A DNA stretch of 40,826 bases, taken from assembly GCA_029935315.1 (NCBI GenBank), contig JAOZKN010000009.1, forward strand, positions 1 to 40,826, written 5' to 3'. Of the stretch, positions 6,969 through 13,152 are shown in pieces (the first letter of the stretch is position 1; the number at the start of each line of letters is the position of its first letter). The position numbers were made by a program, and so were the translations under genes. The DNA comes from Desulfocapsa sp. Its GTDB lineage: Bacteria; Desulfobacterota; Desulfobulbia; Desulfobulbales; Desulfocapsaceae. The notes under the pieces were generated by a model that was given only the letters and a program-made list of their open reading frames with translations, was not told where the DNA came from and made no database searches.

Positions 6969-8774
6969 TTATAGGCCATAAAAAAGAGCAATTGCGGCCA
7001 TCATGACCACCAGGTAGAGAATGGTCATTCCAGCACCGGCTCTGAAATAATCCTTTGTCTTGTAACCACCAGGGCGCATGATCAGCGCATTAACCTGATG
7101 GGTGGGCAGGACAAAGGTATTTGAGCAGGCAACTGCAACCACCAAAGCTGCTATACGGGGATCGGCTCCGGCAGCCCCTGCCATATTCATGGCCAGTGGA
7201 ACCATGAGGACTGTTGCGCCAACATTTGAGGCAACCAGAGTAAAGAACGAGGTCAGAATTGCAATCACCGTGAGTAGAACCAGCGGGGAGACGGTCCCTA
7301 TTGCGCCCATGATTGTCTGGGCAATAAGGTTTGCGGCCCCTGTTTTTTCAAAGGCAATCCCAAGAGGAATCAGACCTCCAAGGAGAAATACCGTCATCCA
7401 GTCAACAGACTCATAAGCCTCATCAATGGAAAGTACTTTTGTTAAAACCATACCCATGGCACCGGCAAGGAGGGCAATGGAAAGTTGCACATGAAAACCA
7501 AGGATCATAACAAGGGCAAGCACCAGACTTCCCACGGCGAATTTGATTTTATCACCGCGCAGAATTTCTCCCTGAACCTCTTCTGTAAAGGCAAGATCAG
7601 TGCGTTCTTTCAAATAATGGAAATTTTCCCAGGAGCCTTGCAGAAGCAGTGCGTCCCCTGCGTTGAGGGTCATCGTTGAAATATTACCAACATATGTTTT
7701 GTTCTGACGTTCCACTGCAAGGGGCATAACATTATTTTTCTTCCGAAAAGAATGAGAACGGAGGGTGCTGCCTACGAGTTCCGAACGCGGGGTGATGATT
7801 ACTTCCATGATCCCTGCATTGTTTGGTGAGAGACTTTCTGCAAAAACCTCAAGATCTGCCTTAATTGTCCAGCCAAAAGACTGAACCATCTTTGCAACGA
7901 GATCAGGTGGGCCTTCCACGGCTATGGTGTCTCCGGGGCCGATTTTATTAGCATAATCCGGAGTTGTTACAGATAGCCCGCTTTTGGCCTGGATTCCAAT
8001 TACAGTTGTAAAAAAGAGCGGTCTGATTTCAAGATCTTCAAGGGTCTGGGGACCTTCGAATGAATCAGGAACTTGAATTTCAAAAATTTCACCAATATCA
8101 TGGTAGGTTTTTTCAAGTTCGACGGACATTGGTCCGCTTCCACCTTCTTCACCTTTCCCGGTTGGGAGAATAAAACGACCGAATAAAACAAAATAAATAA
8201 GGGCAGCAACGATTAATGCCAGGCCTATTGGGGTGACAGAAAACAGACCAAAAGGTTCAACGTTCGGGTCAGAAATTTTCATCACATCATTCATAAGAAT
8301 AAGCGGACTTGATCCAATCAGGGTAATACAACCGCCAATGATAGCACAGAAGCCCATGGGCATGAGAATCCGGGAAACCGGAATGTTGGTTTGTCGACAG
8401 ATACGCTTGGCAGCAGGCATAAACAGGGCCGCGGCCCCAATGTTCTGCATAAAGCTGGAAATAAAAGCAACGGTACCTGAGATAAGGATCATGATCCTGC
8501 TCTCACTCTTGCCGGCAAACTTGAGGAGGACACGGGCCAGGGAGTTCATGGCCCCTGTCTTGTCCAGCCCTGCACCGATAATAATAACGGCAATAATTGA
8601 AACAACAGCGTTACTTGAAAGGCCGCTGATTGCTTCTTTCGGGGTAACCAGTCCCAAAAGGGGGAGAATGATCATCATGATGATGCCGACCACGTCGACA
8701 CGCACCCATTCAAAAATAAAGAGTAGAATTGCCAGGCACAAAACAGCCATGACTAAAATTATAGGGAGAGTCAT
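6969..8774 (-). CDS. SLC13/DASS-family permease with two RCK_C (TrkA-C) domains
   Basis: A 601-residue inner-membrane transporter. The N-terminal membrane half (1-200) includes SSNAVVSIIAVIIIGAGLDK and MQNIGAAALFMPA; two cytoplasmic RCK_C/TrkA-C modules follow (about 215-300 and 310-385, each a GD-x-I/L turn such as GPGDTIAVEG and NAGDALLLQG); the second membrane half carries ASNVGATVLMVPLAMN and SNTFVLPTHQVNALI. This layout is common in bacterial permeases annotated as SLC13 or sulfur-anion carriers, driven by Na+ or H+; the substrate (sulfate, thiosulfate, dicarboxylate or other) cannot be read. The AAGG site precedes the ATG. A sigma-54 promoter at 9077-9092 points at it across a leader of about 290 bases. 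Confidence 0.9.
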   Translation of the reverse strand: MTLPIILVMAVLCLAILLFIFEWVRVDVVGIIMMIILPLLGLVTPKEAISGLSSNAVVSIIAVIIIGAGLDKTGAMNSLARVLLKFAGKSESRIMILISGTVAFISSFMQNIGAAALFMPAAKRICRQTNIPVSRILMPMGFCAIIGGCITLIGSSPLILMNDVMKISDPNVEPFGLFSVTPIGLALIVAALIYFVLFGRFILPTGKGEEGGSGPMSVELEKTYHDIGEIFEIQVPDSFEGPQTLEDLEIRPLFFTTVIGIQAKSGLSVTTPDYANKIGPGDTIAVEGPPDLVAKMVQSFGWTIKADLEVFAESLSPNNAGIMEVIITPRSELVGSTLRSHSFRKKNNVMPLAVERQNKTYVGNISTMTLNAGDALLLQGSWENFHYLKERTDLAFTEEVQGEILRGDKIKFAVGSLVLALVMILGFHVQLSIALLAGAMGMVLTKVLSIDEAYESVDWMTVFLLGGLIPLGIAFEKTGAANLIAQTIMGAIGTVSPLVLLTVIAILTSFFTLVASNVGATVLMVPLAMNMAGAAGADPRIAALVVAVACSNTFVLPTHQVNALIMRPGGYKTKDYFRAGAGMTILYLVVMMAAIALFYGL

Positions 8775-8859
8775 TTTTTCCTTAATATCCTTTGTTGGTG
8801 TTATTGATGTCTGTTAACGAAAAGAACAGGACATCTTCTTACAAGTGAAAATCGTCGAA

Positions 8860-8967
8860 TCACATCTTTGCCAACAGGGATGGTGGGCCGGTTGCATAAT
8901 GACACACCGGTGTGGATGACTGTGAAGTACGTTTTTTCCCCTTTTCTTTTTTTATCTGCTGTTTCAT
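8860..8967 (-). CDS. Possible short leader ORF before the SLC13 gene
   Basis: Within the long predicted leader of the SLC13 transcript is a 35-codon ORF that starts with ATG behind a strong GGAGGAGGAG site. Its product is very basic at the start (MKQQIKKEKGKKRTSQ) and ends PPSLLAKM. The same frame is open to an ATG at 9021 with its own AGAGG site (53 codons). No family is recognised. It may be a leader peptide or chance; the Shine-Dalgarno sequence is the only support. Confidence 0.3.
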   Translation of the reverse strand: MKQQIKKEKGKKRTSQSSTPVCHYATGPPSLLAKM

Positions 8968-9076
8968 CCGTCTCCTCCTCCAAAAAAAAGACTGTTCAAT
9001 CTGTTGCCATTCAAGGTGCATAGTGCGTTTTCCTCTTCGCAGGCAAATTTGTTGTAAATAGTTTGTTGTTTCAAAT

Positions 9077-9092
9077 TGCAACCTGTATGCCG
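9077..9092 (-). promoter_or_regulatory. Sigma-54 promoter of the SLC13-nhaD-HTH-REC-Lon series
   Basis: On the minus strand CGGCATACAGGTTGCA fits the sigma-54 consensus: a -24 box CGGCAT, perfect -12 box TTGCA, and exactly 10 bp between GG and GC. The predicted start is near 9066, about 290 bases before the SLC13 ATG. Three TGTTGC/GCAACA inverted repeats lie 110-270 bp upstream. Confidence 0.7.
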
Positions 9093-9176
9093 TTTTGCAC
9101 CAGATCAAGTGAAAATTGTTTTCCAGGTCTGTTTGTGTTTGCAGGTTGAGAGAATAAATGGCGGAGAACGTACAGC

Positions 9177-9193
9177 CGTTGCAGGATGTAACA
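9177..9193. promoter_or_regulatory. Putative enhancer site 1 for the SLC13 promoter
   Basis: CGTTGC-aggat-GTAACA is a 17-bp repeat differing from TGTTGC-N5-GCAACA at two positions. It lies about 110-125 bp upstream of the predicted sigma-54 start at 9066. Confidence 0.5.
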
Positions 9194-9286
9194 GTTTCCC
9201 GGGAGATGAAAAGCGTATGCTTTAGAAACAGATCGGAGAAGTAGTGGGTAGCATAAGGGGGAGGATTCCCTCTTCACAGGCGGCAA

Positions 9287-9303
9287 TGTTGCACATCGCA
9301 ACA
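9287..9303. promoter_or_regulatory. Putative enhancer site 2 (perfect inverted repeat)
   Basis: TGTTGC-acatc-GCAACA is a perfect 17-bp inverted repeat, about 220-240 bp upstream of the predicted SLC13 transcription start. It lies in the gap between this operon and the divergent kinase gene. Confidence 0.65.
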
Positions 9304-9319
9304 TTGCAGGTTGCAACAT

Positions 9320-9337
9320 TGTTGCTTATATGCAACA
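9320..9337. promoter_or_regulatory. Putative enhancer site 3 (inverted repeat, 6-bp spacer)
   Basis: TGTTGC-ttatat-GCAACA has the same perfect 6-bp arms as site 2 with a spacer one base longer. A perfect palindrome GTTGCAAC (9310-9317) lies between sites 2 and 3, so this 50-bp stretch is saturated with the half-site. Confidence 0.6.
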
Positions 9338-9382
9338 CTCTGTGCGGGAGTATAAGAAAAGTACTGTTAAAGGAACTCGCCT

Positions 9383-9429
9383 TGTAATCAGCAAATACGC
9401 GAAAATCGCAAAGATTACATTTTATTTTT
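9383..9429 (+). terminator. Hairpin with T-rich tail upstream of the kinase gene
   Basis: TGTAATC (9383-9389) pairs with GATTACA (9413-9419), with an inner GCGA-aaa-TCGC hairpin, followed by TTTTATTTTTC. It resembles an intrinsic terminator or attenuator in the sense of the kinase gene, with no upstream gene on this strand to terminate. It may insulate the kinase from transcription out of the enhancer region. The rest of 9430-9592 contains only a possible -10 box (TACAAT near 9519). Confidence 0.45.
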
Positions 9430-9592
9430 CATTTGGTCTCAAATTTGCTTCCTGAAGAAAATGGAATGCATAATTATTTTTTAACTTTCGGTGACAAATG
9501 AATAAGCTCTTTTTTGATACAATAGAGGCCAGGGCAGGTAAGGCCTTCGTACTGGGTGGTTTTCCGGTTGGTCCGTGCGGGAGTGAGACACT

Positions 9593-11062
9593 ATGTTCTC
9601 TTTAAATTTGCGTCAGAAGATGATTGGTTGTTTTTGCCTGCACCTGCTTTTTTATATTGTCGTTGGGGTCAATTTTTTAAAAGATTTTGATATGTTCAAC
9701 GATGATGTCACGCTGCTGATGCATGCTGGTGATCTCAGCAATATTAGTCTTGAGATACGACGCTATGAAAAAAACTTTATTATCCGCCATGACAATGTCG
9801 ATTTCATCAGGGTTCTTGAATATATAGATGAAGCGCAGCAGCTTGTGCCCCAGGTTATTGAAGATTTAAAGATCATGCCGCAACCGACTCATCTTGAAGA
9901 TCTTACTGCTAAGCTGGCAGCGTATAAGGAAAACTTTAAGCATTTTAAAGAAGAATGTACTGGCCAGGATGCGGTTGTCTGCCCCTTGCGTGAAGAAGTA
10001 CGTAGTCTGGGACAGGATCTTGTGAACATCACCGAAGATCTGGTTCTTTTTGAACAAACCAAAATGACTATCTTTATCGAAAGATTCACTGCCCGGCTTA
10101 TAAAAACGGTCCTTTTTCTTGTGACCTTGTCCATTTTCACCATCACCCTTCTCTACACTTCAATTGTTAAACCCCTGAAGATGGTTGAAAATGCAGCAAT
10201 CGACGTTGCGAACGGGACTTTTTCACTATTGCCTGTTGATGAAAAAAAAGGTGAAGTGCGCAGTGTCCTTCGTGCCTTTAATAAAATGGTCACAGACCTG
10301 GAAGAACAACAGGATCAGCTTTTCCAGGCAAAAAAGCTCTCTTCGATTGGCACTTTGGCCTCGGGTACTGCCCATCAGATAAACAATCCGCTCAATAATA
10401 TTTCTACCTCCTGCCAACTGGCCCTTGCCGATATTGGTGATGATAAAGAGTCATTTGTTGTAAAGATGCTTGAGACCATCGATCAGGAAACACAGCGTGC
10501 CGGAGAAATTGTCAGAGGTTTATTGGAATTTTCCAGGGCACAGACGTTTTCGCCACAATCCTGTCAGCTTGAAGAGATTGTTCACAAAGTGAGGCGGCTC
10601 GTTGCCAGTGAAGTCCCGGCAGGCATCAGCATAGATACTGATATTCCAGAGGATGTACTCATTTATGTTGATGTGCAGAAAATGGTTGAAGCCCTGTTGA
10701 ATCTGACAATCAATGCAATCCAGTCCATCTCTGAGGTGCCAGGGAGTGTGTTTATCGGAGCAGAAAAAGATGCGGAAAAGAAGAATACTGTTATCACCGT
10801 GGCTGATTCAGGTACCGGGATTGAGCAGGAACACCTGGCCAAAATATTTGATCCGTTTTTTACTACAAAAAATGCTGAAAATGGAACCGGTCTGGGGCTG
10901 GCAGTTGTATACGGTATTATAAAAAAACAGAGTGGGTCAATCAGGGTAGAGTCAACAAAGGGGAAAGGAAGCAGCTTTGTTATAACTTTGCCGCTTTGGG
11001 TTGAATCCATTGAAACAGGGCTGGCTGGCAAGCATTCAATATCCGGGAAGAGCAATGTCTGA
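9593..11062 (+). CDS. Membrane sensor histidine kinase
   Basis: A 489-residue two-component kinase. TM1 spans about 9-29, a mostly helical periplasmic sensor about 30-168 (with C122 and C130 as possible metal or disulfide ligands), TM2 about 170-190, HAMP about 190-242, HisKA with phospho-acceptor H261 in GTAHQINNPLNNI, then HATPase_c with N box LLNLTINAIQSI, G1 DSGTGI, F box FDPFFTTK and G2 GTGLGLAVVYGII. The residue after H261 is Gln where HisKA kinases usually have Glu. The 3' end overlaps the response regulator start by 8 bp, so the two form a pair. The gene is divergent from the SLC13-REC-Lon series, its probable target. The sensed signal is unknown. Confidence 0.93.
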   Translation: MFSLNLRQKMIGCFCLHLLFYIVVGVNFLKDFDMFNDDVTLLMHAGDLSNISLEIRRYEKNFIIRHDNVDFIRVLEYIDEAQQLVPQVIEDLKIMPQPTHLEDLTAKLAAYKENFKHFKEECTGQDAVVCPLREEVRSLGQDLVNITEDLVLFEQTKMTIFIERFTARLIKTVLFLVTLSIFTITLLYTSIVKPLKMVENAAIDVANGTFSLLPVDEKKGEVRSVLRAFNKMVTDLEEQQDQLFQAKKLSSIGTLASGTAHQINNPLNNISTSCQLALADIGDDKESFVVKMLETIDQETQRAGEIVRGLLEFSRAQTFSPQSCQLEEIVHKVRRLVASEVPAGISIDTDIPEDVLIYVDVQKMVEALLNLTINAIQSISEVPGSVFIGAEKDAEKKNTVITVADSGTGIEQEHLAKIFDPFFTTKNAENGTGLGLAVVYGIIKKQSGSIRVESTKGKGSSFVITLPLWVESIETGLAGKHSISGKSNV

Positions 11063-12434
11063 CAAAAAAAATATCGCTATCCTACTGGTTGACGACGAAG
11101 AAATAAACGTCCAGAATGTCGGCCATTTCCTTGAGCACCAGGGGTTTCTTGTGACAACCGCGACAAGCGGCAACGAAGCCCTGGGCTTGCTTGCTCAGTC
11201 TCACTTTGATCTGGTGATAACGGATTTGAAAATGGGTGATGTTGATGGCGTTCAGGTTATGAAAAGCGCCAAGGAACTTCACCCTGAAATTGAAGTGATC
11301 ATTGTCACCGGTTATGCCACGGTCAACTCTGCTGTGGATGCCATGGCTCAGGGCGCATTTTATTATCTCCCCAAGCCGATTAAGCTCAAAGAACTGCACA
11401 CTCTGGTGCTGAGAGCCACAGAAAAAACACTGCTGCGGCGCGAGATCAGTCGCCTCAAACGGCGTATTGAGGCACAACGGGGGACAACTCAGTTTATTGG
11501 CCAGAACCCGGCTATTCTTGCTCTCAAAGATTCCATTGCTCATTTTGCCCAACTGAACTGTAATGTTCTGATTACTGGAGAAACCGGTACCGGTAAGGAG
11601 TTGGTGGCAAGAACAATTTATGAACTGAGCCCCCGAGCCGATAAGCGTTTCCTGCCCATCAACTGCGGAGCCATGAGCGAAGAGTTGATGGTTAATGAAC
11701 TGTTTGGTCATGAAAAAGATGCCTATACTGATGCTGGAGGACAGCGCAACGGGCTTCTGGAATCTGCCAATGGTGGGGTCGTTCTTTTTGACGAAATAGG
11801 GGAGATGGCGCTTAGCATGCAGGTGAAATTGTTACGGGTACTGCAGGAGAAAAAAATTATCCGTGTGGGGGGAACCAAAGAAATCCCCATTGATGTTCGT
11901 TTGCTGGCTGCCACCAACCGGGATCTCAAGGAAGAGGTGGAAAAAGGAACCTTTCGCCAGGATCTGTATTACCGCCTCAATGTAATCAATCTTCATATCC
12001 CGCCACTCAGGGAGAGAAAAGACGATATTCCCCTTTTGGTGAACTACTTTCTGGCCAAATTTTCCCAGCCCAATGGAACGAATAAAAATGTTTCCCCGGA
12101 AGCCCTTACCCGTTTACAGGATTACGATTACCCTGGTAATGCAAGAGAGCTTGAAAATATCATCGAACGCTCACTTGCCATTTGTGATGATAGTGAGATA
12201 CAGGCACATCACCTTCCGACAGATCTCTGCAAGAGCCAACCTTTCCACCTGCCAGGTATTCAAACAGACCGGGTAAACAAGAGCCTTGAGGAAAATGAAC
12301 GTGAATATATTCTCTCTGTCCTGAAAAGTGCTGACGGGAACAAGACAAAGGCTGCCAAAATTATAGGTATTGACAGAGTTTCCCTGTGGCGAAAACTGAA
12401 GAAATATGAAAAAAACGGAGTCGACGTGGGATAG
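11055..12434 (+). CDS. NtrC-family sigma-54-dependent response regulator
   Basis: A 459-residue regulator: receiver domain (about 5-120; phospho-acceptor D57 in VITDLKM, followed by VTGYATV and a PKP motif), AAA+ sigma-54 activation domain (Walker A GETGTGKE at 175-182, Walker B GGVVLFDEIGEM, arginine-finger region), and a Fis-type HTH at the C-terminus (NKTKAAKIIGIDRVSLWRKL). The loop that contacts sigma-54, normally GAFTGA, reads DAYTDA (222-227). The ATG at 11055 is chosen because it has a GGAAGAG site and gives the standard MSDKKNIAILLVDDEE start; the open frame extends 18 codons upstream inside the kinase gene. Its receiver closely resembles that of REC-Lon. It is the likely activator at the two sigma-54 promoters in this window. 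Confidence 0.93.
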   Translation: MSDKKNIAILLVDDEEINVQNVGHFLEHQGFLVTTATSGNEALGLLAQSHFDLVITDLKMGDVDGVQVMKSAKELHPEIEVIIVTGYATVNSAVDAMAQGAFYYLPKPIKLKELHTLVLRATEKTLLRREISRLKRRIEAQRGTTQFIGQNPAILALKDSIAHFAQLNCNVLITGETGTGKELVARTIYELSPRADKRFLPINCGAMSEELMVNELFGHEKDAYTDAGGQRNGLLESANGGVVLFDEIGEMALSMQVKLLRVLQEKKIIRVGGTKEIPIDVRLLAATNRDLKEEVEKGTFRQDLYYRLNVINLHIPPLRERKDDIPLLVNYFLAKFSQPNGTNKNVSPEALTRLQDYDYPGNARELENIIERSLAICDDSEIQAHHLPTDLCKSQPFHLPGIQTDRVNKSLEENEREYILSVLKSADGNKTKAAKIIGIDRVSLWRKLKKYEKNGVDVG

Positions 12435-12543
12435 GTGTTATCCTTTCAGCACTTACGTTAGTCAGCGGCATCACCAAAGAAATTTCCAGAACCATCTCCC
12501 GATAAGTTGTGTTAATACTGCAGGATCTCTTTATGAAATATAT

Positions 12544-12572
12544 TTGACAATCAATATTTTTCGTCTTATGTG
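12544..12572 (+). promoter_or_regulatory. Possible sigma-70-type promoter
   Basis: A perfect -35 box TTGACA is followed after 17 bases by a poor -10 box TATGTG. It lies in the 278-bp gap before the NifX-like gene, in which no other element was recognised. Confidence 0.35.
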
Positions 12573-12712
12573 TTGTGTATATGTCCGTAAAGGTGAGAAC
12601 AGAGAACGACCTTGGAAAAAGGTTCAACACGAAACTTACCGGTAAACGAGGTGTGAGGTAGGCAGCTATTCAATGCAGTCTGCCATAAGTAACTTTATTT
12701 GAGGGGAGAAAT

Positions 12713-13105
12713 ATGATGCATGTTCAGAGAGTTCTGCAGGTATGTGTTTTTGTCTTGTGTGCTGTTCTTGTCACTTGCGCTTCCGCGCAAAGCATGAAAA
12801 TAGCAGTTCCAGCGACAGCTGCTGAAAAAGATTCGACTATCAGTAAAGAAACCGGCAGGGCTCCATTCTTCCTTGTCTTTGACGAGAAGGGAGATTTTCT
12901 GGAAGCTCTTCGTAATCCTGCCAGGGAGCAGCCTGGTGGGATCAGTCGTACAGTTGTTGCTCTGTTGGTGGAGCACAATATTACCATGGTTGTTGCGGAA
13001 TCAATTGGTGATAAAATGAAACGAGCCCTGGGGGAGCACCAGATAGAGTTTGCAATCAGGACTGGTATAGCCGATGATACCGTTATGGCAATTATACAAA
13101 AGTAA
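12713..13105 (+). CDS. Exported NifX/NafY-fold (dinitrogenase FeMo-cofactor biosynthesis type) protein
   Basis: A 130-residue protein with a clear signal peptide (hydrophobic VLQVCVFVLCAVLVTCASAQ, cleavage near residue 26) followed by the small RNase H-like fold of the NifX/NafY/NifB-C family: MKIAVPATAAEKDSTISKETGRAPFF, then a GG motif, VVALLVEHNITMVVAESIG and KRALGEHQIEF. Cytoplasmic relatives bind iron-molybdenum cofactor or its precursors; an exported version is unusual and its ligand is unknown. A GAGGGGAG site precedes the first of two tandem ATGs. The CLC gene follows 47 bp later and is probably in the same operon. Confidence 0.82.
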   Translation: MMHVQRVLQVCVFVLCAVLVTCASAQSMKIAVPATAAEKDSTISKETGRAPFFLVFDEKGDFLEALRNPAREQPGGISRTVVALLVEHNITMVVAESIGDKMKRALGEHQIEFAIRTGIADDTVMAIIQK

Positions 13106-13152
13106 CCCATCGCCCAAGAGCGTTCACAGGTGTCTGAAAGGTTAACAACTCA

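Noticed and set aside
12640-12665. A possible sigma-54 promoter (GG-N10-GC) before the NifX-like gene
   Set aside because: Only the GG and GC spacing fits; the surrounding -24 and -12 boxes are poor and no TGTTGC/GCAACA site is near.
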